DNA from: Candidatus Rifleibacteriota bacterium
Lineage (GTDB): Bacteria; Muiribacteriota; Ozemobacteria; Ozemobacterales; Ozemobacteraceae
Length of the DNA stretch: 64,000 nucleotides
Direction: 5' to 3'
Assembly (NCBI GenBank): GCA_024710355.1
Contig: JANJUX010000011.1
Span: forward strand, 62,001-126,000
Below are positions 9,862-18,778 of this stretch, in pieces. How positions within the stretch are numbered: the first letter of the stretch is position 1; each line of letters begins with the position of its first letter. The notes beneath the pieces are model-generated. The model did not search any database. It saw nothing but the letters and a program-made list of their open reading frames with translations, and had not been told where the DNA came from. Made by a program: the position numbers and the translations under genes.

Positions 9862-9989
9862 ACTACTATATTAGTAGCATTTATTGTGCCAGGTTAATTG
9901 ACATCTAAAAAGTGGCATTTGCAGCGCTTTTGCTTTTTGGGCTCTACTGGCGACTACGAAATATCGTGTGTGTTTTTGAGTTTTCTCTG

Positions 9990-10721
9990 TTATTTCGTAT
10001 TATTGGGGCGTGGCGCGGCAGCGGCTGGCTGTTTGTGCTTCTTTGGCAGTGGCTTGACGGCGCGGTCGAGTTTGAAGCGCAGCAGGCAGATTTTCTTGCC
10101 CTCGCTGATAAAACGCTTCTCATAGGTGGTCTGAATCTGCGGCGTGGCGAGCAGCAATGCCGAATTATACAGATCATCGGTGTCATCGATGATTTCAAGT
10201 CCGTTTTCGCTGGCGATGCCACGGGTAAAATCATAGAGACTGAAATCGTCGGTCTTGAGGCAGATGCTTCCACCTTCGCCAAGCACGCCGAGATAGCGAT
10301 TGAGAAAAGCCGGCGACGTCAGTCTTCGGTGTGCCTTGCCGTGAAATGGGTCAGGAAAGGTAACCCAGATTTCGCTGATCTCATGGTCAAAAATGCGGTT
10401 GAGCAGCTCGATCTGACTGCGAATAAAACAGGCGTTTTTGATTCCGGCCTGGCGAATCGCCTTGACCCCGAAGTTGAGCCTCGAACCCTTGATGTCGACG
10501 CCGACAAAATTCTGCCCGGGAAAAAGCTGTGCCAGGCCGGCGGTGTATTCGCCGCGACCGCAGCCGAGCTCAAGAATGATCGGGTTGCTGTTGCCAAAAT
10601 AGCCTTCAGCCCAGCGCCCCTTTAGCTCGTGGTCTTTGGCCAGAAGTTCGAGTGCCGGTGGCTCGAAAAGCTCCGGAAAAGTGGCGTTTTCCCTGAATCT
10701 GATCAGTTTCTTTTTTCCCAT
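9990..10721 (-). CDS. trmB: tRNA (guanine-N7-)-methyltransferase
   Basis: ILELGCGRGEYTAGLAQLFP...EIWVTFPDPFHGKAHRRLTSPAFLNRY. Confidence 0.9.
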   Translation of the reverse strand: MGKKKLIRFRENATFPELFEPPALELLAKDHELKGRWAEGYFGNSNPIILELGCGRGEYTAGLAQLFPGQNFVGVDIKGSRLNFGVKAIRQAGIKNACFIRSQIELLNRIFDHEISEIWVTFPDPFHGKAHRRLTSPAFLNRYLGVLGEGGSICLKTDDFSLYDFTRGIASENGLEIIDDTDDLYNSALLLATPQIQTTYEKRFISEGKKICLLRFKLDRAVKPLPKKHKQPAAAAPRPNNTK

Positions 10722-10802
10722 GACCGCAGAGATTAGCGCAAACCGGCATTTTGCGCAACAAAAATCTGCCCCGCCATTCGGGCCTGGCAGGGCAGATATT
10801 GC

Positions 10803-11789
10803 TTACCTGAGGGTCATTACCTCGAGTGTGCCTGAGGCGATCTTGACCTTGTAAAGCCGACCGTGCGCATCGACCCAGTCGGGCCGGGTCGGGTCGTAAC
10901 CAGGGTCGGGGTGTGCTGTCTGCAGCTTGCGAATTACCGTGCCATCGCTGGCCAGTGTCAGATAATATCTTGAAGAAGTTGTGTCATAAATGACGTGCAG
11001 GCGGTTTTTAGAATCGTAGCCCTGCAGTGCGCACCAGATGACCGGCTCGTCGTCTCTGACGAACGAGAGGTGTTCGAGTTTGCTGCCGGGCCGGGCGCCT
11101 GTGAGAACCTGCCAGACGCCGGCAATCTTTTCGTCGGCGGCCAGTACCGCAATACGGCTGTCGCGCGAAACGGCAATGCCCAGCAGACCCTCAAGAGGTT
11201 TTCCGGCCGGGCGGCCATCGCGATTGAGAATAAAAGTGCGGCGCGAAGCCACGTCTTCGACATAGATGTTGCCATGCTGGTCGCTGTGCAGCTGATTGAT
11301 CTGCAACCATCCCGCTGGGCCTGCAGGTGGCAGAAAGGCGCGCGGTGGTGATTTTCGCAGGTCGATTTCGATAATGGCATTGTTGGCAGCATCGGCTGCG
11401 AGCAGTTTGCCCGGAAACCCGGGTGTCAGGTCGACAAGAACCGGATCAGCCTTAAGTCCGGCTTCTTTTGCCGTTTTGATCAGGTCAACGACCTTGATCG
11501 GTCGACCTTTGGGCGAGAAGGCGGTTATGCGGGCATTGAGCGTATCGCCTGCCCAGAGGTTGCCGTTGCGATCGGTCACAAAGGCCATCGGACCCTGAAA
11601 CGGGCCGTCAAGCACGCCGCCGTTGTCTTCGCTCAGCCACAAAAGCTGGTTCGGGGTTTCGCCCTGTGAAAACGCCAGCCAACGCGAGAATTCGACGTCG
11701 GGCAGTTTGACCAGCTCGGTGTCGGCGCCGGCAGTAAGGTTGAAAGCGAAAGCAAACAGCAGTGCAACAGTTTTAAAAGATCTGATCAT
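10803..11789 (-). CDS. Secreted NHL/beta-propeller-like protein
   Basis: Signal peptide; repeated FVTDRNGNLWAGDTLNARITAFSPKG-type strands. Confidence 0.55.
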   Translation of the reverse strand: MIRSFKTVALLFAFAFNLTAGADTELVKLPDVEFSRWLAFSQGETPNQLLWLSEDNGGVLDGPFQGPMAFVTDRNGNLWAGDTLNARITAFSPKGRPIKVVDLIKTAKEAGLKADPVLVDLTPGFPGKLLAADAANNAIIEIDLRKSPPRAFLPPAGPAGWLQINQLHSDQHGNIYVEDVASRRTFILNRDGRPAGKPLEGLLGIAVSRDSRIAVLAADEKIAGVWQVLTGARPGSKLEHLSFVRDDEPVIWCALQGYDSKNRLHVIYDTTSSRYYLTLASDGTVIRKLQTAHPDPGYDPTRPDWVDAHGRLYKVKIASGTLEVMTLR

Positions 11790-11810
11790 TGAATTTTTGC
11801 GTGTCTTAAA

Positions 11811-12842
11811 TTATGACCCTGAAAGCTTGTTGAGCATGCTGTCCATGTTTTTGACACGGTAGACGCCGGCCCAGCGCGATCTGTAGCGTGCGGGCAGAAC
11901 TTCGATGCGCACGCCGGAATAGCCGACTTTGCCGGCAATGCGTGTGTCTCTGTTGACGCGGGTCGGGGTCGAGTGGGCGATAATCGGCTGCCCTGAAGAG
12001 GTGTAGCCCATGAACAGACCGACATGGCCGATACCGCTGCTGCCCGGGTTCATGACGAAAACGTCGCCGGGTTTGATCGAATCGCGAGGATTCGGCGGCG
12101 GGAAGGAAGAGGTAATCTTATTGGTATACTGGTTTTTATAGATCTGGCTCGACGGATACCAGCTGTTGGCAGGGAAAACCGGCGGAATGCCTGAAGCTGC
12201 CGCCATTTTCTGAATGAACTGACCGACGAAGCCGGAACAGTCTGTTTTTTCGGTGTAGCCGGAGTTCTTCGTGTGGCCGGCGCCAAAAACATAAGCCTTG
12301 TTGGCAGAGCAGAACTTTTCGACGATATCGAAGACCGCGCTGAAACGCTTGCTGTCATAGCCAAAACGGGCTGGGTCAAGGGTTCCGTCAGGAACGCCAG
12401 CCGTTGGTTTGCCGCCGACACTGTCTGAATCGTCGTTGTCGTCTGGCCGGTTGGCGCGCTCTTCGCCGATTTCTACATAGTTACTGTGAACGTAGGCGTA
12501 GCCGCCGTTATAGTGAATTTTCAGCCAGTCGCCTTCGCGGGCTACGATTCGCAGCTTGTCGCCGTCGTAGAGTTTGCCGATGATTTTTCCCCAGGGGGCA
12601 GTGCGAACGTTGAGTCTGGTATTGACGTTAACGTAACCGACGGTGCCGGGTTTTATTTCATTTGCACCAGCTGCAACCGGTGCTGCAGCTTCAGTCGCGC
12701 CGGCGCCGCCATTAACCGAAGCGCTTGCTGGAATATTGACTTTTTCGACACTGAATGGGTTACTGCTGTCTGCATCTACTCCCATGGCGGAAACAGCCAG
12801 CGGTGTCGCAAACAACATCAGTCCCAGAATTAACTTTTTCAT
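11811..12842 (-). CDS. SH3b - NlpC/P60 family cell-wall endopeptidase
   Basis: SH3b GYVNVNTRLNVRTAPWGKIIGKLYDGD; TDCSGFVGQF...IKPGDVFVMN...GHVGLFMGY. Confidence 0.85.
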   Translation of the reverse strand: MKKLILGLMLFATPLAVSAMGVDADSSNPFSVEKVNIPASASVNGGAGATEAAAPVAAGANEIKPGTVGYVNVNTRLNVRTAPWGKIIGKLYDGDKLRIVAREGDWLKIHYNGGYAYVHSNYVEIGEERANRPDDNDDSDSVGGKPTAGVPDGTLDPARFGYDSKRFSAVFDIVEKFCSANKAYVFGAGHTKNSGYTEKTDCSGFVGQFIQKMAAASGIPPVFPANSWYPSSQIYKNQYTNKITSSFPPPNPRDSIKPGDVFVMNPGSSGIGHVGLFMGYTSSGQPIIAHSTPTRVNRDTRIAGKVGYSGVRIEVLPARYRSRWAGVYRVKNMDSMLNKLSGS

Positions 12843-12952
12843 TTTTTTACCTCCCGGGGTACATAACTCCGGCTCAGAAAAAACAGTATGCTACCAACTA
12901 TACGAGTCAATCATAACAAAAGTTTCTGAAAACCGGGAGGGGAAAAACTTCA

Positions 12953-14101
12953 TTAAACAATTTTGATGTCGATCAGCCTGCCTTCGACTGTAAGCTTTTC
13001 TGCCAGCAGTTCGACGATTTTCTGGCGCGGAATGATGCCCTGCTGCCTGAAGGCAATATCGCCGTGCCCGGCATTTTTTGCCGCCCCGACGATGAAGTTG
13101 ATGCGGTCAGCGTCGATGATCGCATCATAAAAACGGGTAACCGAAGAATCGGGCTCGAAATAAATCGGGTCAGCATCGAGAATGTTGTAGAGCTGGTTAA
13201 GCGTTACCGCGCCCTCGGTTACCAGATCGATGCCTTCGATACTGTAGCCGGGCGGTGCGATCATGCTGGTATCGGCCGTATTGATCTTGAGCTCGCGGCC
13301 GAGGTGTTTTGCGACGATCTGAGCTGTGGTCGCGCCCGCGACAATTCTGGTGCCGGGCAATGCAAGAAAGCTTTCGATAACTTTGCGGTCGTCGCCGCTC
13401 TGTGACGGCGGCCCGGTAAATATATTGACCACTTTGCCCTGACGGCAGAAGGCGCTGAGAACCGTGCAGTCATCGCCACAGGGTGTGCCCCAGAGTTCAC
13501 GGGCCTGCTGGTGAATTCGCTGATAGAGCTTTTTCTTTTTTTCGCCGGCAACCAGGCTGTCGTTTACGAAGCGGCATATTTCGTTGATGTTCCAGCCAAG
13601 GCGGGTTTTGCCGCCGATTCCGGCCAGAGTGATACCGTCAGAAAACAGCAGCAGGCCCTCGCCCGGCTCGAGAAACAGGTTGCTTTCGCTGATTACCTCG
13701 CGTTCGAGAGTAAAGTTACGTCGTGGCAGAATTGCGGCCGAATGGCGGCCGATAAAAATCGCTTCCGGCATTTCGTAGGCAAGAATCGTAGCCTCGCCGT
13801 TGTTGAGAATGCGGACTACCGAAAAGACCGCGTAGGGCATGTCACTGCCGCGCGATTCATGCATGGTTTTTACCAGCGAAGAAAAAGCCCGCCGCAGCGA
13901 AAATCCTGATTCAAGAAGCTTTTCGAGCCTTGAGCAGGCCATGTTGGCATAAATATTGGCTTTTATGCCGGAGCCAACGCCATCGACGAGCAGAATCACC
14001 GTCGCTTCAGGGGTTCTGAAAGAACTTACCGAGTCGCCGCATATTCCGCCGGTTTTTTTGGGGGTTTGTGCTATATCTATTTCGACGTGAATATATCCCA
14101 T
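12953..14101 (-). CDS. SpoIIE/PP2C-type serine phosphatase with conserved C-terminal extension
   Basis: LLVDGVGSGIKANIYA, LLLFSDGI, CGDDCTVLSAF; C-terminal FTGPPS..VAGATTAQIVAKHLGRE. Confidence 0.8.
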   Translation of the reverse strand: MGYIHVEIDIAQTPKKTGGICGDSVSSFRTPEATVILLVDGVGSGIKANIYANMACSRLEKLLESGFSLRRAFSSLVKTMHESRGSDMPYAVFSVVRILNNGEATILAYEMPEAIFIGRHSAAILPRRNFTLEREVISESNLFLEPGEGLLLFSDGITLAGIGGKTRLGWNINEICRFVNDSLVAGEKKKKLYQRIHQQARELWGTPCGDDCTVLSAFCRQGKVVNIFTGPPSQSGDDRKVIESFLALPGTRIVAGATTAQIVAKHLGRELKINTADTSMIAPPGYSIEGIDLVTEGAVTLNQLYNILDADPIYFEPDSSVTRFYDAIIDADRINFIVGAAKNAGHGDIAFRQQGIIPRQKIVELLAEKLTVEGRLIDIKIV

Positions 14102-15849
14102 TCCGGGCCCTTTCTGCGGTTTTCGCCCTCGTCTTCACTTTCGGTCAGTTTGAGAAGGTTTTCGATGATGCTTTCGCCCTGCGCCGTGCTTTCGCCCAGG
14201 TATTTCGCCATCTGCTGTGCCATTTTTACCTGATGCTCCAGCATTTCGCGGGCCTGCTGAATGGTTTTTGAACGCAGTCTGGCGAGTTCTTCGATGCTCT
14301 GGCGGTTGCCGGTGATGTTGACAAAAATGCCGACGAGCTGGTTCTCAATTTCGAGTTGATAAATGATCTGATGCACGATCAGGTTGTAGCGTTGATGCTT
14401 GACTGTCTGCTCGATAAGATTCTCACTGCCGGTCAAAACCTTTTCGAAAGGCTCGGGGTCGATAAGATACGAAATATGCTTGCCAAGAACCGCTTCAGAA
14501 CAGAGAAACATCTTGCGGAAAGCCGGGTTCATGCTGAGAATACTCAGTTTGTCGTCGAGCATGACAATGCCGTTCGGGCTGGTCTCGATGATACGGTCAG
14601 TGCGTTGTTCCGCCAGACGTCGCATATACGGAATACACATGTCGATTTCGGCAAAGCCCCTGATGACGGCAATTGCCTTGTCGCGGCACGAATTGTAGCC
14701 GCAGGCACCACAGTTAAGCTCATCTGCCGGACTGGTTTTGCCGGTGGCAGCCAGAACCCTGTTGATTGCCTCTTCGGTAATCTCTATCGTTTCTTCTGGC
14801 GCTTTCTCCGGTTTGTAAGAGGCATCGACAACCTCGTCTGCCTCATGTTTAACTATCTCTGAGCCCGGGTGCTGTTCTGCAAAGTCTATAACTTCGCGCC
14901 GGTTTTCGAAAAGCTGGCTGTTTTCGGGTGCTCCCGGCCCGTTGACGCAGCCCTGAGAGCAGAACAGCGGTTCGACAAACATTTTAACCCGTGATTTTTC
15001 GATGACTTCGAGAATCTGGCGAAACTCGGCATGACCACTGACCGCCACGATATCGCCAATCAGACTGTCAGAACCCATACTGGCAGTGCGTGTAAGGCCT
15101 CCGGGCAGCGGAAAAAAGCGCGCCTGGCCGTCGGGCTGATCGTCGAATGGGCTCTCTTCAAGCCGGTCGAGTTTGATATTTTCGCGTTCAAACCATTCGG
15201 CGAGTTCACGAAAAGTCAGGGCGCAGTCAATTTTCTGCAGACCTTCGCTGCTGTCTGCTTCCTGTTTTTTGGCGATACAAGGGCCGATAAAGACCACGCG
15301 CGCCCCCTCACCGATTTTCTTTCTGATAATGGCTGCGTGTGCCAGCATTGGCGAGGCCACCGGCAGCAGGTTGCGGGTCAACTCGGGCATATATTTTCTG
15401 ATAAAGCTGACCGCAGCCGGGCAGGCGGTACAGATCGAACTGCGGTCGACGAATTTTTTTCTGAGGCTGGCCATAGCAACCGGATGGGCACCGATAGATG
15501 TCTCTGAAATGTGGGCGAATCCAAGTTTGCGCAGTGCCGACGGCAGCCGCTGCCGCTCTGATTTTGTGAAGAACGCTGCAAAAGACGGAGCCAGACTGAC
15601 CGCAACCGGAAAAGGCTCTTTTAGCAGTCTGATAGCCTTTTCCAGATCGTTGCGATACTGCTTGGCACCCTGTGGGCACTCTTTGATGCAGGTACCGCAG
15701 GCAATGCATTTTTCGGGGTCGACGCTGGCCTGACCGTTGATCATGCGTATCGCCTTGACCGGGCACTGGCGCAGGCAGCGGTAACAGTCGCGGCATTGCG
15801 CCTTGTTGGTGAAGACTACCGGGCTGATATTATTGTCAAGACTGTCCAT
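14077..15849 (-). CDS. Putative sensory [FeFe] hydrogenase-like protein (HydS type): 2x4Fe-4S, H-cluster domain, 4Fe-4S, PAS
   Basis: CRDCYRCLRQCPVKAI, CIACGTCIKECP, TACPAAV, FIGPCIAKKQEAD, CSQGCVNGPG, LNCGACGYNSCRDKA, PAS ETSPNGIVMLDDKLSILSMNPAF. Confidence 0.85.
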   Translation of the reverse strand: MDSLDNNISPVVFTNKAQCRDCYRCLRQCPVKAIRMINGQASVDPEKCIACGTCIKECPQGAKQYRNDLEKAIRLLKEPFPVAVSLAPSFAAFFTKSERQRLPSALRKLGFAHISETSIGAHPVAMASLRKKFVDRSSICTACPAAVSFIRKYMPELTRNLLPVASPMLAHAAIIRKKIGEGARVVFIGPCIAKKQEADSSEGLQKIDCALTFRELAEWFERENIKLDRLEESPFDDQPDGQARFFPLPGGLTRTASMGSDSLIGDIVAVSGHAEFRQILEVIEKSRVKMFVEPLFCSQGCVNGPGAPENSQLFENRREVIDFAEQHPGSEIVKHEADEVVDASYKPEKAPEETIEITEEAINRVLAATGKTSPADELNCGACGYNSCRDKAIAVIRGFAEIDMCIPYMRRLAEQRTDRIIETSPNGIVMLDDKLSILSMNPAFRKMFLCSEAVLGKHISYLIDPEPFEKVLTGSENLIEQTVKHQRYNLIVHQIIYQLEIENQLVGIFVNITGNRQSIEELARLRSKTIQQAREMLEHQVKMAQQMAKYLGESTAQGESIIENLLKLTESEDEGENRRKGPEWDIFTSK

Positions 15850-17297
15850 CAGGGGTGTTCCTTGAGCATTTTTTCGAGAAAGCGCCGTGCCACGACCGGG
15901 TTGCTGATTACGCCAGGGCCGTGCAGGCAGCCGCCTTCACAGGTCATCACTTCTATGAAAGTAGTGTTTTTTATAACCTTGTCAACCACCTTGAGAGTTG
16001 CAAATGCCTTTTTATCAAGGCCATTGAAGAGTTTTTCGTCGGCTTTAACGCCACGGCCAGACGCTGCCGCAATAACCGCACCGGCAACACCCCCGGAAAT
16101 CGCAAATTTGCGGCCGGTTGCCGTTGCGACCTGATCTGGTGTCGTTTCTTCGCATTCAAGAACGTCGACGCCGGCCGCAACCAGAATTGAACCGAGTTCT
16201 TCAAAGGTGAGAACATTCTCGACATGTTCGCTGGCGCGTGCTTCGGCGCGCTTGGCGACGCATGGGCCGATAAATATGCGCTTTGCGCCAGGCCATTTCT
16301 GCCCGGCCCACTCGCCGGTAAGTCGCATCGGACTGGGAGTGTCTGAAACGAGAGGTTTGATATTGCTGATATGCTTGTTAACCGCTTCAACATAGGCCGG
16401 GCAGCATGAAGAAGTCATGCAGACGCTGCCATGCTCGACCCGTTCGACGAATTCGGCGGTTTCTTTTTCTGCGGTAAGATCGGCTCCATAAGCCACTTCG
16501 ACCACATGATCGAAACCGAGTTTCTTCAGTGCTGTGACCACTTTGCCGAGTTCGGTATTAAACTGCCCGACTATGGCGGGCGCAATCATGGCAATTGTTT
16601 TGCAGGCCGGGTTGAGGACCATGCGCAATACATCGAATATTTCCGAGCGTTCCATGACCGCGCCGAACGGGCAGGCCTGTTGACAGCGGCCGCAATGAAT
16701 ACATTTACTTTCGTCGATTTTTTCTTTGCCCCGTTCATCCTGCTTGATGGCGTTGACCGGGCAGGCCTCTTCGCACGGAATCGGCTGGTAGATTATCGAA
16801 TGATAGGGGCAGGCTTTGGCGCAGATGCCGCAACTGACGCAGATCTTTTCGTCGATAACGGCATGCCCGTTCTCGATATGAATGGCATTTTTCGGGCAGT
16901 TCATGATGCACTGCCTGGCGACACAGCCGCGGCAGGCGTTGGTAACCCGGTAGTTGGCTCTGACGCACGAGCTGCAGGCCTCATCGATGACGGTGAGTAT
17001 CTTGTCATCGAGGCGATCGGCACCCTTCTGTTCGACTTCAGCGACATAACTGGCGAGGGTGCGGATCTCGTCTTCCGGTTTCTCATTCTCGACCGCGAAG
17101 CCAAGCAGAGCCATCAGACGATAGCGCAGTACCGCGCGGTCATGATGAATACAGCAGCGCACTGATGCTGACTCGCGTGGCGCCTGCTGCAGCGGAATAT
17201 AGTCAACCTGGGTGCCGAGAGTGCCGGCAAACATCATTTTTGCCAGTCTCACCATGAGCTGGCGCTTTATCAGGGCCGCATTGTTGATGTATGTCAT
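15849..17297 (-). CDS. [FeFe] hydrogenase, group-B-like
   Basis: Ferredoxin clusters; H-cluster motifs TSSCCPAYV, FIGPCVAKRAEA, EVMTCEGGCLHGPG. Confidence 0.85.
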   Translation of the reverse strand: MTYINNAALIKRQLMVRLAKMMFAGTLGTQVDYIPLQQAPRESASVRCCIHHDRAVLRYRLMALLGFAVENEKPEDEIRTLASYVAEVEQKGADRLDDKILTVIDEACSSCVRANYRVTNACRGCVARQCIMNCPKNAIHIENGHAVIDEKICVSCGICAKACPYHSIIYQPIPCEEACPVNAIKQDERGKEKIDESKCIHCGRCQQACPFGAVMERSEIFDVLRMVLNPACKTIAMIAPAIVGQFNTELGKVVTALKKLGFDHVVEVAYGADLTAEKETAEFVERVEHGSVCMTSSCCPAYVEAVNKHISNIKPLVSDTPSPMRLTGEWAGQKWPGAKRIFIGPCVAKRAEARASEHVENVLTFEELGSILVAAGVDVLECEETTPDQVATATGRKFAISGGVAGAVIAAASGRGVKADEKLFNGLDKKAFATLKVVDKVIKNTTFIEVMTCEGGCLHGPGVISNPVVARRFLEKMLKEHP

Positions 17298-17317
17298 ACG
17301 AGTTTCCTTTGCCTGAT

Positions 17318-17566
17318 TCAGTGCTTGCGCAGATAATCCACGATTTTGGCGATCGAGGCTGATTCCATCAGATAATCATTGATTTTTACGAACGGCGGCT
17401 GGCCGCTGCCACCCTGTCGACAGGCCTGCAGGCAGGCGGAGCCGACTATCTCGACCTGATCTCTGAATTCGGCCGGCATCAGGTCTTCCAGCATCATCAG
17501 CTGGGCACCACCCAGCACATAGCAGGCTGTTCCCGAACAGATGGTGATTTTGAACTTCTTGCTCAT
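17318..17566 (-). CDS. Thioredoxin-like [2Fe-2S] ferredoxin (NuoE-C-like)
   Basis: ITICSGTACYVLGG ... VGSACLQACRQGG. Confidence 0.8.
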   Translation of the reverse strand: MSKKFKITICSGTACYVLGGAQLMMLEDLMPAEFRDQVEIVGSACLQACRQGGSGQPPFVKINDYLMESASIAKIVDYLRKH

Positions 17567-17578
17567 TTCATGACTCCG

Positions 17579-18778
17579 TTAGATGTATTGAATGCTGGTT
17601 TCCTTGAGATACTGGTTTTCAAGAAGCGCCGCGATCTTTTTGATGACGTTGCGCCTGATTTCCAGTTCGACCGGCATGTTCGGATCCTGGTGAAACTCGT
17701 TAACCCGGGTTCCGACCACAAAATTAATTATATCGCTGTTGAGCAGCATACGGACAATTTTTGTGGCCGGGTTGAGATTCAGGGTTTCGGGGTTACGCCG
17801 GTCTTCAAGATATCTGGCAACGCGCCCGACCGTGAGAATGCCCTCGGTGATCAGGTCGACACCGTCCATCACCGAATCGGGAGGCAGGTCGGGGTCGATT
17901 TTGCCAAGCATGACATGCACTTCGCGCCCGGTCTCGCGGGCGACAATATTGGCAGTGGTGCCGCCGCAGATAATTTTTCTGCCGGGAAAATTACCGACCA
18001 GGTCGGCAAGCAGTCGATCTTTTTTCTGGTCGTAGGGTGGCCCAGTCATTATCAGCAGCTGTCTGGGCTGGCGAAAGTAAATGACGCCGCAGGTGATGTC
18101 GTCGAGCGCATGCCCGCCGTTGTTGACCCAGGCCTTATCGACAACTGCCGCTGCCAGCTCACAGGCCGAAATATCTGCTTTCTTTTCGATCTGTTCTCTG
18201 ATGAAATTGCCGGTTTTTTCGATGCCCCAGCCGAACGGCAGTGACTGGCTGCCGATACCACTCTGACTGACGCCGTCGGAGAGCATGATGATGCGGTCGC
18301 CCGGCCGGGCCTGAAAATCGGCAACCGAAATCGCGACCGGTTCGCGGTCGGCTCTGGTTACCTGCACCTGCGAGCGTTCGAGTCTGATTATTTCAGAGCC
18401 GCGGGCAACCAGAACCGGCGGGTTATCGTATTCGACAATTTTAACTTCGTTTTCGAAATCGACATCGACGAGCGAAAAGGTGCTGTAGCTGATGTGACGC
18501 TCAGAGCAGACCGGCAGCGTGTCCATGATGCTGCGGGCCGCTTTGGCCGGGTCGCGAAAACTGCTCATGTAATTAAGCCCCATTACCGAAGTCAGAGTCG
18601 CGAGAACTCCAGCTTTTATGCCGCTGCCAAGGCCATCTGACAGAACCGAAATGACCCGCTGCTGTTCTTTGAGCTTGCGCGACAGAAAAACATCACCGCC
18701 AGTGCGCTGGCGGCCGCAGTTTTTCTGTCTGAAGTCGACTTCGACACAGCAGTTATTCGTAATTTTCGGAAATTCCAT
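17579..18778 (-). CDS. SpoIIE/PP2C-type serine phosphatase, paralog of 12953-14101
   Basis: VLSDGLGSGIKAGVLA, IIMLSDGV, DDITCGVIYF; same C-terminal extension MTGPPYD..ICGGTTANIVARETGRE. Confidence 0.8.
   Translation of the reverse strand: MEFPKITNNCCVEVDFRQKNCGRQRTGGDVFLSRKLKEQQRVISVLSDGLGSGIKAGVLATLTSVMGLNYMSSFRDPAKAARSIMDTLPVCSERHISYSTFSLVDVDFENEVKIVEYDNPPVLVARGSEIIRLERSQVQVTRADREPVAISVADFQARPGDRIIMLSDGVSQSGIGSQSLPFGWGIEKTGNFIREQIEKKADISACELAAAVVDKAWVNNGGHALDDITCGVIYFRQPRQLLIMTGPPYDQKKDRLLADLVGNFPGRKIICGGTTANIVARETGREVHVMLGKIDPDLPPDSVMDGVDLITEGILTVGRVARYLEDRRNPETLNLNPATKIVRMLLNSDIINFVVGTRVNEFHQDPNMPVELEIRRNVIKKIAALLENQYLKETSIQYI

Noticed and set aside
9912-10625. 237-aa plus-strand ORF
   Set aside because: Antisense to trmB, whose minus-strand product has clear family motifs
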